This document shows positions 1-8,614 of a stretch of 61,456 nt of DNA, piece after piece (the stretch's first letter is position 1; every line of letters starts with the position of its first letter). The stretch covers positions 1 through 61,456 of the forward strand of contig CANQQA010000014.1 in assembly GCA_947625885.1 (NCBI GenBank), written 5' to 3'. Below the pieces are notes generated by a model. The model was given only the letters and a program-made list of their open reading frames with translations, had not been told where the DNA came from and ran no database searches. Made by a program: the position numbers and the translations under genes. This stretch comes from an uncultured Bacteroidales bacterium. GTDB lineage: Bacteria > Bacteroidota > Bacteroidia > Bacteroidales > UBA11471.

Positions 1-815
1 TATTTTTTGTAATCCGCCATGCCTTTTTCGTCGTAGGTATAGGAGCCGTCGTCGTTTTTCACGACGAAGCTGCGACCGTACATGTCCCATGTACGCAACT
101 CTTTCAGGTTGATGATCTGTTCGCCATATTGCTGGACGAATTTGTCTTTGTTGTCAAGGAAAAATACGTAGGGTTTGGCGTAGGGCGAATTTACATATGC
201 CATGAAATAGCCGAACGTTTCTTTGTCGGTGAGCATGTCATCGCATTTCTTGTCGAGGTAGTCGGGCACGAGAGCAGCGAGCCGGTCTCTTTCCGAAGCC
301 GCTGCGAGGACTTGGAAATATTCTTTCATGAAAGCGTCGCTACGTTCGCCGGCGTTGTAGCGGTCGGTCATGGTTTTGATGTTGTTGCCGGAGAGACCTG
401 TGACGGTGCGTTTCAGAAATTCCTGCGCTCCGCAGAAGCCAACCATTTTGTGTACAACCTCTTCGGTTTTCGGATCGACGAAGACCATTGTCGGATAGGC
501 GGTTACGCCGAATTTGTCTTTTTGGGCGATACCGTCGGGAGTTTCCATGTCGAGTTTGAGGCATACGAACGAGCCGTTGTAGAGTTCGCTTACTTCGGGG
601 TCTTTGAAGGTGATTTTCGCCAGCTGTTTGCAGGGACCGCACCATTGGGTGTAGCAATCGACGAAGAGCAGCCGTCCGGCTTTTTTTGCTGTTTGGAGCG
701 CTTCGGCGTAAGAACATTCGAGGAACGTGATGCCGGTCGTGTCAGCCGGCTGCTCTTGTGCCGCGATTGCCGTAAAGGGCAGAACGAAGGCAATGAAAGA
801 AATCAATCGTTTCAT
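1..815 (-). CDS. Thioredoxin-family periplasmic protein (3' end beyond window)
   Basis: The frame reads from ATG at 815 to the left edge without a stop, about 271 codons, so the C-terminus is missing. It opens with a Sec signal peptide (MKRLISFIAFVLPFTAIAAQ). A thioredoxin-like domain follows with the redox motif WCGPCK at residues 58-63 and the cis-Pro region VTAYPTMVFVD. The mature protein probably acts in the periplasm as a thiol-disulfide reductase or a thioredoxin-fold chaperone. The region after the thioredoxin fold is helical and unassigned. The gene starts 18 bp after the SusD gene and is the last visible member of the SusC/SusD locus, so co-transcription is likely. The family is clear; the substrate is unknown. 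Confidence 0.85.
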   Translation of the reverse strand, partial: MKRLISFIAFVLPFTAIAAQEQPADTTGITFLECSYAEALQTAKKAGRLLFVDCYTQWCGPCKQLAKITFKDPEVSELYNGSFVCLKLDMETPDGIAQKDKFGVTAYPTMVFVDPKTEEVVHKMVGFCGAQEFLKRTVTGLSGNNIKTMTDRYNAGERSDAFMKEYFQVLAAASERDRLAALVPDYLDKKCDDMLTDKETFGYFMAYVNSPYAKPYVFFLDNKDKFVQQYGEQIINLKELRTWDMYGRSFVVKNDDGSYTYDEKGMADYKK

Positions 816-833
816 ATGGTTTTGTTTTTGAAG

Positions 834-2339
834 TTAGAATCCGCTGTTTTGTTTGATGACACCGTCGGAAATTTGGACTTCGTAATCGGGTATCGGTAAT
901 ATTTTTCGGTTGTCGGGCAACCCTTTCACGCGCAGGTCGCGACCGGTGCGGATAAGGTCCCAACGGTAGTGTCCCTCCATAGCCAGCTCCCGATTGCGCT
1001 CCACGAGTACGGAGTCGATAAAGGCTTGTGCCGACGGGAAGTCGGCGGCGGTAAAGGCTGCCGGTTTCTGTTCCTCGGGGAAAGGTTTGCGGCGAATGTC
1101 GTTGAGGTGTTGCAGGGCTTCGTCGCCGATACTGCCGTCGATGCGCACGAGGGCTTCGGCGCGGGTGAGTTTTATTTCCGAGAGGCGAATGTACTGCACA
1201 TCGTCGTAGCAGCCGCCGTTGTCGTATTTCATACAGGCTTTTTTGTCGGGCTGCGACTGGGCAGAGCCTTGTTGTATCAGGTAGGCGTCGGTTTCGCCGT
1301 ATCCGCGCAGGTCGCCGGGCAGGTACGAGGCGATAAGCTCGTCGGCGGCGCAGAAGCTGGTTTTGGAGTATACATTGTTCCACCCGCAGGGAAATACCGC
1401 CGTGCTGATGCGGCTGGGCTGGAACAGTATCAATTCCGACGCGTAGTTGGCGGGGTCGGGATAGGTTTCGTTGTAGACGTTACTGGGGAAGATGTTGGTG
1501 CGGTGGTCGTTGTAGGCGCTGTTGAAGGTGATGCCCGATTGCAGCACTTCGCCGGCGTACTGCGCGGCGAGGCTCAACTCTTCGACATTTCCGGTGTAGG
1601 TGCCTTTGTAAAGGTACACGCGCGAGAGCAAAGCCCGTGCGGCGGTTGCCGATGCGCGGAAGCGACCGGCGGGTTCGTATTCGGTTTGCGGCAGGTCGGG
1701 TATGGCTTCGGTCAGGTCTTTGATGACTTGCGTATAGACTGCGCCCACCGATTCGCGCGCCTGCACTTTGTCGGGGTCGTAGCCGTCGTAGGGGGTGAGG
1801 CGCATTACCAACCCGAGTCCGTTGTCGTCGCCGGTGAGGGCGCCGTCGCCGTAGATGCAGAGCATGGTGAAGTATTCATAAGCCCGCAGAAATTTGGCTT
1901 CGGCGATATGTTGGTTCATCAAGGCAGGGTCGTAGTCGCCGAATTCGTTGATTCCCGCGATGATGTTGTTGGCGTAGTCGATAGCGTTGTAGCCAAGCGA
2001 ATAGATGGTTTTGATGAAACCGTTGTGCTCGTCGGTCGTATATTCGCAGAGTTCCATCGGCGCAAGGGTCGAGGTGGTGCTGTGCACGTTTACGTTGTCG
2101 GTGCCCACTTCTGCCACGAGATGGGCGTAATAGAAGTTGGTGTAGTTGTTTTGGTCGTTGGGCGCGCCGGAAAGAAATGTACAGAGACGGGTATAGGCAC
2201 CCATCAGAGCGGCTTGTGAAGTTTTGGCGTCCTTATAGACTGTTTCATCGACCATCGTGTTTTGGGGAGGATAGTCGAGCGAGCAAGCCGAGAGAGCCGA
2301 TAAAGCGGCAATGAATAAAGTAAAAGAGATATGTTTCAT
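834..2339 (-). CDS. SusD/RagB-family nutrient-binding outer membrane lipoprotein
   Basis: A 501-residue protein with a lipoprotein signal (LSALSACSLDYPP, acylated Cys near residue 19). The rest has the length and organisation of SusD: an N-terminal TPR-like helical part (YFYAHLVAEV, FLRAYEYFTMLCIYGD) and a C-terminal half ending in a typical SusD segment (RNRELAMEGHYRWDLIRTG). SusD proteins sit on the cell surface as the lid of the SusC transporter and capture glycans or peptides. The gene begins 18 bp after susC on the same strand, the normal pairing. No carbohydrate-active enzyme is adjacent, so the ligand cannot be read from context. Confidence 0.95.
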   Translation of the reverse strand: MKHISFTLFIAALSALSACSLDYPPQNTMVDETVYKDAKTSQAALMGAYTRLCTFLSGAPNDQNNYTNFYYAHLVAEVGTDNVNVHSTTSTLAPMELCEYTTDEHNGFIKTIYSLGYNAIDYANNIIAGINEFGDYDPALMNQHIAEAKFLRAYEYFTMLCIYGDGALTGDDNGLGLVMRLTPYDGYDPDKVQARESVGAVYTQVIKDLTEAIPDLPQTEYEPAGRFRASATAARALLSRVYLYKGTYTGNVEELSLAAQYAGEVLQSGITFNSAYNDHRTNIFPSNVYNETYPDPANYASELILFQPSRISTAVFPCGWNNVYSKTSFCAADELIASYLPGDLRGYGETDAYLIQQGSAQSQPDKKACMKYDNGGCYDDVQYIRLSEIKLTRAEALVRIDGSIGDEALQHLNDIRRKPFPEEQKPAAFTAADFPSAQAFIDSVLVERNRELAMEGHYRWDLIRTGRDLRVKGLPDNRKILPIPDYEVQISDGVIKQNSGF

Positions 2340-2357
2340 TAGTTAGTCCTCCTGTTG

Positions 2358-5300
2358 TTAAAGTCCGATTCTTACTCCGAATTGATAACTGCGCGACGAC
2401 GGCATCGTCAGGTTGTCGTAGCCGGTTGCCGTTGCCGATGAGCCGAATGCGCTGACCTCCGGGTCGATACCCGAGTAGGGGGTTACGGTAAAGAGGTTGG
2501 TGAGTACGACAAAAAATTTCAACTGGTCGAAAATTTTTGTTTTTTTCAGAGCGCGTTTGGACAGAGAATAAGATAATTCAATGGTTTTCAAACGAAAATA
2601 AGAACTTTTTTCGAGAAAGCGCGTCGTGGTGATAGCCGAGGTGTAGTCGGAACTGTTGATGATAGAGCTGTTTCGCAGACGTGGAATGTCGGTTTTTTGT
2701 CCGGGAATCTGCCAGAAGTCGAGAATATCGCGCGAGAGGTTGTTTGCCGATTCGGTGGCATAGGTGAGCAGTTGTGCCCGGGTGGAGTTCATCATGCGAC
2801 CGCCGACGGAGAAGGTGAACATGACGTTTGCTTCGAGACCTTTATAGGTGAGAATGTTGGTGAAACTTCCGTAGAATTTGGGTTCGGCTACGCCATAGAC
2901 GAATTTGTTGGCGTTCGAGGTATCGTAATTCGAGGCGGGAGGTACGGTGGTAAGGGTGCCGTCGGCAAGCCGCCACAGGGGGTCGCCGGTCATTTCGTCC
3001 ACGCCGGCCCATTCGTGCAGGTACCATTGTGCCATGGGATAGCCTTCGGCGTAGTATTTGAACGAGCTGTTGGCTTGGTCGAGTTGGTTGCCTTCAAAAT
3101 TGAGTTTCAATATCTTGTTGCTGTTGTGGGTGATATTGAGTATCGACTGCCACTTGAAATCTCGGGTAACGATGTTGTCGGAAATGATTTGTGCTTCAAT
3201 GCCTTGATTCTGCATATCGGCGATGTTTTGCAGCTGGGTGGCGTAGCCCGTGTAGGCCGGTAGGTCGGAGGCGAAGAGCATATCGGAAGTGCGTTTGTAG
3301 TAATAGTCGAGCGTGAGCCGCAGCCGGCTGTCGAAAGCGTCGAAGTCGATGCCGGCGTCATAGGTAATTGTTTTTTCCCAATTGAGGTTGATATTGCTCG
3401 GTTGCGACATGGAGAGGAACTGTTCGCCGCCGTACGATGAAGCCGTGTTGAGCACGTAAATGGCTTGTGCGCCGTAGTAGCTGTTGTTGGCGTCCTGACT
3501 GGTCCACCCTACCGATGCCCGTATTTTGAATTCCTCTATCCATTCGGCGTTGTAACGTATGAAGTCTTCTTCGGAGAGCCGCCATGCCGCCGATACGGAA
3601 GGAATGTTGATGAAACGGTGGTTGCGGTTATAGCGCGACGAGCCGTCGAGCCGGTAGGAGACGCCGAACATATAGCGGCGCATCAGTTGGTAATTGATGC
3701 GGGCGAAAGCCGACAGCAGCGCCTGCGTGTCTTCGCCTGCGGCGTTCACACGGCGGGTTTGTGCGGCGCCGATGCCTTTGGTGTCGCTGCTGAAAAAGTC
3801 GGAGCCGGCAATCGAGTTGTTGTATTCGTGGGCTATTTCGTAGCTTTCGCCTACGACGGCTTGCAGGTAGTGGTTGTTGTTGAATACTTTGTTTATCGTT
3901 ATCGTGTTGTTATTGACGATGCGGTATCTCTGCGATACGGTTTCCGAAGCCTGATTGTTGGGTGTCAGGTCGGCTACGGCATTAGGCAGTTCGGGCTTGA
4001 AGGTATTCGAGCGACCGTCGGATATGTTGATGCCCAGTTCGGTACGCAGTTCCAGCCATGGCAGTACGTCGTATTGCAGGTAGGCGTTGCCTATGGTGGA
4101 GATGTTTTTGCTGCGCGAAATGTTGTCGCGGGCGTAGGCTACGGGGTTGTAGTTGTCGTTGTTGCCTTTGGCGTTGAGGTCGTGCCCGTAGTAATATTTG
4201 CCGTCGGGTCCGTATATGGGAAGGTTGGGGGCGCGCAGTATGGCGTCTTTGTAGACGGTGGGGGCGTTTATGGCGTTGTTGTCGAGGAACGATATCGTAA
4301 CGTTGGCGCCCATCGAGAATTTACGGGAAAGTTCCGTGTCGAGATTGAGTCGCGCCGAGTAGCGTTGCAGGTCGTTGGCGATGACGTACGATTCGTTGTT
4401 AGCGTAGGAGAGGCTTAGGAAGTAGCGCGTTTTTTCGCCGCCTCCCGATATGGAGGCGTTGGTGTTATGGCTTATCGCCGTACGGGTAATGGCATCGAGC
4501 CAGTCGGTATTGCAGCCGGGCGTATAAAGGTCGGAGGGATAGAACTGTTTGTATATCATGACGTATTCGTCGCCGGTGAGCAGGTCGGGTTTACCGATAG
4601 GGTTGTCGAGGCTCAGCGTGTACGATACGTTTACCGAAGTGCGGTTGTAGGCACCGCTTTTGGTGGTGATAAGTACGACGCCTGCCGAGCCGCGCGAACC
4701 GTAAATGGAGGTGGCGAAAGCGTCTTTGAGAATCTCTATCGACTCGATGTCGTCGGGGTTGATAGAGAGTAGCGGGTTTTGTTCGAAGGAGTAGTTGAGG
4801 TCGGTGTTGTTTACCAGTGAGCCGCCGCCGGTGGAGGTGCCCTGCATACTTACGGCGCTTATGGCGCCGCCGGAGGTCGATACCGAGTTGGCGGAACGGT
4901 CGGTGCCGTATATGGGTACGCCGTCGACTACATACAGCGGATTGTTTTCACCGATAATGGAGCTGACCCCGCGTATGGTGAGCAGGTTGGCGCCGCCCAA
5001 GGCGCCCGAAGAGTTCGATACGAATACACCCGGGGCACGACCTTGCAGCAGTTGGTCGACCGACATAAACGCTTTTTGTTCGTCGAGTTTCACCGACGAT
5101 ACCGAGCCGGTGATGTCGCGCCGCTCCTGTTTGCCGTAACCCACGACGGTTACTTCGCTGATGTTGGTGGTGGCAGGCAGAAGTTTTACGGACGCAACGG
5201 CGTCGGGCGAGTCGATGACGATTTTCTGCGTTTTGTAGCCGATGAACGAGAATCTGACGGTGCTTCCCTGCGGTACGCTTGTCAGGGTGAATGTTCCGCT

Positions 5301-5471
5301 GCTTGTCGAGAGCGTAGCTCCTTTGCCTTCGACGGCAATGGTAACACCTGCCAGCGGGGCGTCGTTTTCGTCGTACACCGTGCCGGTGATTTTGGGGAAA
5401 GTCTGTGCCCATGCCGTCCCGCCGAATGGCAGCCAAAGCGACAGCAGGCATAACGATAGAAATTTTTTCAT
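2358..5471 (-). CDS. SusC/RagA-family TonB-dependent outer membrane transporter
   Basis: A 1037-residue protein. In order: signal peptide (cleavage after GGTAWA), a carboxypeptidase-regulatory-like beta-sandwich (KITGTVYDENDAPLAGVTI), the SusC signature VVGYGKQERRDITGSV, a plug domain with LYVVDGVPIYGTD and SIEILKDAFATSIYGSRG, then a long beta-barrel ending in SRSYQFGVRIGL. This is the usual SusC size and architecture. It imports ligand delivered by the neighbouring SusD using TonB energy. The preceding gene in the transcription direction ends at 5565 and a strong hairpin lies between them at 5509-5543. No consensus promoter is visible in the 37 bp between hairpin and start, so expression may depend on read-through. 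Confidence 0.96.
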   Translation of the reverse strand: MKKFLSLCLLSLWLPFGGTAWAQTFPKITGTVYDENDAPLAGVTIAVEGKGATLSTSSGTFTLTSVPQGSTVRFSFIGYKTQKIVIDSPDAVASVKLLPATTNISEVTVVGYGKQERRDITGSVSSVKLDEQKAFMSVDQLLQGRAPGVFVSNSSGALGGANLLTIRGVSSIIGENNPLYVVDGVPIYGTDRSANSVSTSGGAISAVSMQGTSTGGGSLVNNTDLNYSFEQNPLLSINPDDIESIEILKDAFATSIYGSRGSAGVVLITTKSGAYNRTSVNVSYTLSLDNPIGKPDLLTGDEYVMIYKQFYPSDLYTPGCNTDWLDAITRTAISHNTNASISGGGEKTRYFLSLSYANNESYVIANDLQRYSARLNLDTELSRKFSMGANVTISFLDNNAINAPTVYKDAILRAPNLPIYGPDGKYYYGHDLNAKGNNDNYNPVAYARDNISRSKNISTIGNAYLQYDVLPWLELRTELGINISDGRSNTFKPELPNAVADLTPNNQASETVSQRYRIVNNNTITINKVFNNNHYLQAVVGESYEIAHEYNNSIAGSDFFSSDTKGIGAAQTRRVNAAGEDTQALLSAFARINYQLMRRYMFGVSYRLDGSSRYNRNHRFINIPSVSAAWRLSEEDFIRYNAEWIEEFKIRASVGWTSQDANNSYYGAQAIYVLNTASSYGGEQFLSMSQPSNINLNWEKTITYDAGIDFDAFDSRLRLTLDYYYKRTSDMLFASDLPAYTGYATQLQNIADMQNQGIEAQIISDNIVTRDFKWQSILNITHNSNKILKLNFEGNQLDQANSSFKYYAEGYPMAQWYLHEWAGVDEMTGDPLWRLADGTLTTVPPASNYDTSNANKFVYGVAEPKFYGSFTNILTYKGLEANVMFTFSVGGRMMNSTRAQLLTYATESANNLSRDILDFWQIPGQKTDIPRLRNSSIINSSDYTSAITTTRFLEKSSYFRLKTIELSYSLSKRALKKTKIFDQLKFFVVLTNLFTVTPYSGIDPEVSAFGSSATATGYDNLTMPSSRSYQFGVRIGL

Positions 5472-5508
5472 ACGCGGATATTTCGGGTATAAGTGGGTGG
5501 AGAGAAAA

Positions 5509-5543
5509 TACCCCGCGCGCGGTTTTGTGCGGCGCGCGGGGTA
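5509..5543 (-). terminator. Intrinsic terminator or attenuator upstream of susC
   Basis: Perfect 12-bp GC-rich stem (TACCCCGCGCGC at 5509-5520 pairing with 5532-5543) with an 11-nt loop. On the minus strand it is followed by TTTTCTCT. It lies after the Kelch lipoprotein gene and before susC within a co-oriented locus, so it may reduce rather than end transcription. Confidence 0.8.
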
Positions 5544-5564
5544 TGGAATAGGGTCAGACAGGAA

Positions 5565-7025
5565 TTATTTCAGTTGGAATGCCCATGCGGCAAACGAGGA
5601 TTCTATTTCGTCTATCGTGAAAGAATAGGGAGAATACGTCCCTACCTTCGTAAAGCCGCCAAATACGTAGGCGATGTCGTTGTTATCGACCACGACTCTC
5701 GGAGTAACGGTACCGGCGTAGTCGGGATTGATGCCTTCGACAGCCGTCCACGTCGTACCGTCTTCCGTGCGGTATATCGTACTGTTCATTACGAGGGCGC
5801 CGCTTTCATCGTAACGGCAGCCGCCGAAGAGGTAGGCAACGTTGCCGGCGTTGTTGGTAACGACGGTTGCACCGGCGATGGCGCCGACGGCAGTATTGTC
5901 GCTTACTTGGGTGAAAGTTTCGCCGTCTGCGGAGCTGTATACGGTTGCCCGGAGCATATCGGGGTCAAAAAAACCTCCGTTGCCGCCCATGGTGAATAAT
6001 TGGTTGTTCAGTACGAACGTGGAGCCGTAACTTCTCAATGCCTCTCTGGCGCCTTCGACCGGAGTATAGGTTTCACCGGCGGATACATAAAGCCCACCGT
6101 TGTTAGCTTGGAGCTGACCATAAACTATTGTGTTCCCGCTTTCCAAGTAGAGTTTTTCGTTGAATACGAACGGCGTGGGACCGACGAATCCGAAAGTACC
6201 TATGAACACTTGGCTACTGAATCCTCTCGGATCGGTCGGGTCAAGAGCACCTTCAATGCTTTCGTTGTTCCATATAGCGCCGTCGGAAGTCGTCCATGTA
6301 CGGAACGTCTTCAACAAGAGTTGCGACATCCAGCCGCCGGTTTCGAGTTCGGGAGCGTTGCCCTCTTTATCGGTACCGAATATGCGAACACCGCCCATGA
6401 TATAGAGCTTGTCGTTGTAAACCACCGGCGAGGCTCCCATACCGCCGATGATTTCGGGGGTGGAGAGTTCTGTCCAGCGGATACCGTTGGTCGAGGTGTA
6501 TACACCGTAATTGGCGGTCGAGTCGGTTAATTCGGCAGTGAAGGCATAGAATTTACCTTTGAAAAACGCCACAGAGTAGTCGTACGTGCCGGCAGGAATA
6601 CCGCTGTTCCGCAAGTCGGCGGTCAGGCGTTTTCCGGTAGCGAGGTCGGCATCTTCTTCGGTGCAGGAAACCGTGAGCGCATACGTTTTGGTTTGACCGT
6701 CGCAGGTGGCGATGAGGGCTACGGGGCTGCTGAGGTCGAACGTATTGCCTGGGAGGGCTTTATCGTCGATGGTAACCGTGGTACCCATAGTAGCCGTTGC
6801 GGCAATCGTGCAGGCTTCCAATTCCGAAGACTGTGTAGTAACGGGCATCATTACGGTAATCGTGAGATCGGCTTGCGAAATGTCTCCTTGATGCGATACT
6901 CCTTCTGCGGTCGTAACGGTAATGTCGGTAATACCGAAAGCGGTCGCATCGTCGTCATCGTCGCAGCTTGTGAAACCGAGAACAGCCAGCGCGGCTGCAA
7001 ACAGCATAACATTCAGTTTTTTCAT
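5565..7025 (-). CDS. Kelch-repeat lipoprotein, DUF6242-like
   Basis: A 486-residue lipoprotein: signal peptide with lipobox LGFTSC followed by five Asp residues, a pattern often seen in surface-exposed Bacteroidetes lipoproteins. Residues about 30-130 look like an Ig-like beta domain (ITVTTAEGV, TKTYALTVSC). The remainder contains Kelch-like blades: NDKLYIMGG, NEKLYLESG, NNQLFTMGG, VAYLFGG and IAYVFGG. This suggests a beta-propeller, probably a surface ligand-binding or scaffold protein. It lies between a TlpA-like gene (49 bp upstream) and susC, and is probably an accessory of that uptake locus. The family name is a recollection and not verified; the propeller assignment is firmer. Confidence 0.8.
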   Translation of the reverse strand: MKKLNVMLFAAALAVLGFTSCDDDDDATAFGITDITVTTAEGVSHQGDISQADLTITVMMPVTTQSSELEACTIAATATMGTTVTIDDKALPGNTFDLSSPVALIATCDGQTKTYALTVSCTEEDADLATGKRLTADLRNSGIPAGTYDYSVAFFKGKFYAFTAELTDSTANYGVYTSTNGIRWTELSTPEIIGGMGASPVVYNDKLYIMGGVRIFGTDKEGNAPELETGGWMSQLLLKTFRTWTTSDGAIWNNESIEGALDPTDPRGFSSQVFIGTFGFVGPTPFVFNEKLYLESGNTIVYGQLQANNGGLYVSAGETYTPVEGAREALRSYGSTFVLNNQLFTMGGNGGFFDPDMLRATVYSSADGETFTQVSDNTAVGAIAGATVVTNNAGNVAYLFGGCRYDESGALVMNSTIYRTEDGTTWTAVEGINPDYAGTVTPRVVVDNNDIAYVFGGFTKVGTYSPYSFTIDEIESSFAAWAFQLK

Positions 7026-7074
7026 ACTAAAAAGATTTTTTGTTAAAAATAGGGTTTATTGTTTTGTTGTTCTT

Positions 7075-8343
7075 TTACATGGATATGGCGCTCATGGATA
7101 GGCTCTTGCGGGGTGCGGTTTTTTCAGGAGCCACGCCGTCGAGCGCTTTCTGTATCGTTTCGCGAATGGCATCGCCCCGCAGGTTTTTGGCATAGAGGTT
7201 TCCTTGTGCGTCAATGAGTACGATATGCGGAATGCCGTTGAAGCGGTAGTCGTTCATCAGCTGCTTGCCGCCGTCGGTGGCGTGTATTTGCAGCCACGGC
7301 ATATTTTCTTCGGCAGCGGCTTTGCGCCATGCGGCATCGTCGGCGTCGATAGAGACGCTCAAAAATTCCACGCCTTTGTCTTTAAATTCTTCGTAATATT
7401 TTTTGAGATTGACAATTTCCTTGCGGCAGGGACCACACCAAGAAGCCCAGAAATCGACGAGCACGATTTTGCCTTTGAGATCGGAAAGGGCGAGTGTAGT
7501 GCCGTCGAGCTGCGGGTAGGCGAATGTCGGGGCGGGGTTGCCGTTGTCGAGCCGTGCACGCTGCGCCTTGTCTTGTGCCACCTGTTCGCGGTATTCCTGT
7601 ATGGGAGCATATCCCGGGTGTGCAGCTTCGAGTTGGGACAAAACGGAGTCGATAAACGCTTTATCGGCGTCGGGGTTGAATGCCGGCAGCAATGCCAGCA
7701 CGCTGGTGGTCGTGGCGTTATGTTCGGCAATGTGGCGCACGCGGGCTTTATATTCGTCGCCCAGATATTCGTAGAGCGCGCCCGTGATTTTTTTGCGGAC
7801 ATTCTCATCGGCACCCGACTGGTAGGCGGCGCGCGAGACGGCAATCATACCCTGATAGTTGCGGTAAGCGCAAAAATTGTATTGATTCATGAGTTCATTT
7901 TTTGCGCCGCCGCGTATATATACGTAAGGAGGATTTTTGATTTTGATGCGGGCGGTGTCGTATCCGCGGAAGTCGATTTCGAGATTTTCATCTTCCGCCC
8001 ATATCTGTACCGACTGCCAGTGTCCGCAGTCGACGGTATAGACGCCGACTGAGTTTACCGGCAATCGGAGCGTGTATTCGTTGTTGTCGCCGATTTCGGC
8101 TTCGGCAAAAACTTTTCGACTCGTGCCTTCCTGCCGGTAAACGGTCATTTTGAATTCGGGCTGCGGGGCGGAATAGTTCCAATATCCTTTGTAGGTGAAA
8201 GCAACTTTTCCTGTAATGGTAATGGTGTCGGGGGCGGAGCATTCCGTTGCCGGTAGCTGTTTTTTTCCCGTTTTTTTGATTTTTGCGCCTGTGTCGCATA
8301 TCGACAGCGACATGAGCAGAGCCAAGAGAATGAGGGATTTCAT
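7075..8343 (-). CDS. TlpA/ResA-like thiol-disulfide oxidoreductase with N-terminal DUF4369-like domain
   Basis: A 422-residue exported protein. The N-terminus is hydrophobic (LILLALLMSLSIC). Residues about 45-130 form a beta-rich domain of the type that precedes TlpA domains in Bacteroidetes, then a helical linker. The C-terminal thioredoxin fold begins near NPAPTFAYPQLDG and carries WCGPCR at residues 302-307, with cis-Pro in FNGIPHIVLID. It probably keeps periplasmic or surface disulfides reduced. It is the first gene of the SusC/SusD locus, reading from a near-perfect promoter at 8458-8488, and is the second CGPC protein in the same locus. Confidence 0.9.
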   Translation of the reverse strand: MKSLILLALLMSLSICDTGAKIKKTGKKQLPATECSAPDTITITGKVAFTYKGYWNYSAPQPEFKMTVYRQEGTSRKVFAEAEIGDNNEYTLRLPVNSVGVYTVDCGHWQSVQIWAEDENLEIDFRGYDTARIKIKNPPYVYIRGGAKNELMNQYNFCAYRNYQGMIAVSRAAYQSGADENVRKKITGALYEYLGDEYKARVRHIAEHNATTTSVLALLPAFNPDADKAFIDSVLSQLEAAHPGYAPIQEYREQVAQDKAQRARLDNGNPAPTFAYPQLDGTTLALSDLKGKIVLVDFWASWCGPCRKEIVNLKKYYEEFKDKGVEFLSVSIDADDAAWRKAAAEENMPWLQIHATDGGKQLMNDYRFNGIPHIVLIDAQGNLYAKNLRGDAIRETIQKALDGVAPEKTAPRKSLSMSAISM

Positions 8344-8457
8344 AATTACATGTATATTTTTTTGGATATAGTGCCTGTTTTTGTCGTTTCTTTTTTCTTA
8401 TATTTGTGCACTCTGTCCGGTTTGCGCATTATGTTGTTTCAGTTATTGAATGCGCCG

Positions 8458-8488
8458 CAAAGTTATATATTTGTAAAAGAAATCCAAA
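8458..8488 (-). promoter_or_regulatory. Bacteroidetes-type promoter for the SusC/SusD locus
   Basis: On the minus strand TTTG (8488-8485), 19 bp, then TAACTTTG (8465-8458), an exact match to the -33/-7 consensus. Transcription would start near 8451, giving an untranslated leader of about 110 nt before the TlpA-like gene. Confidence 0.8.
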
Positions 8489-8554
8489 TCTTTTTCCGTA
8501 AAAAAGCAGATATTAAAATCTTTTTGATTTTACGTCAGCGTTTTTGCGAAATAT

Positions 8555-8586
8555 TTTGAGTGTATGGCAGAAAAAGTGTATTTTTG
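8555..8586 (+). promoter_or_regulatory. Promoter for the RecD-like helicase gene
   Basis: TTTG (8555-8558), 20 bp, TATTTTTG (8579-8586): exact consensus. It lies downstream of the first in-frame ATG at 8564, so translation must start at the later ATG at 8615. The 271-bp gap between the two divergent genes holds this promoter and the opposing one at 8458-8488. Confidence 0.8.
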
Positions 8587-8614
8587 TAATCGCTTGCCTA
8601 TACCTGCAAATGCC

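Noticed and set aside
8399-8406. TATATTTG on the plus strand
   Set aside because: The only nearby TTTG is 15 bp away and there is no gene just downstream; the true promoters are at 8458-8488 and 8555-8586.
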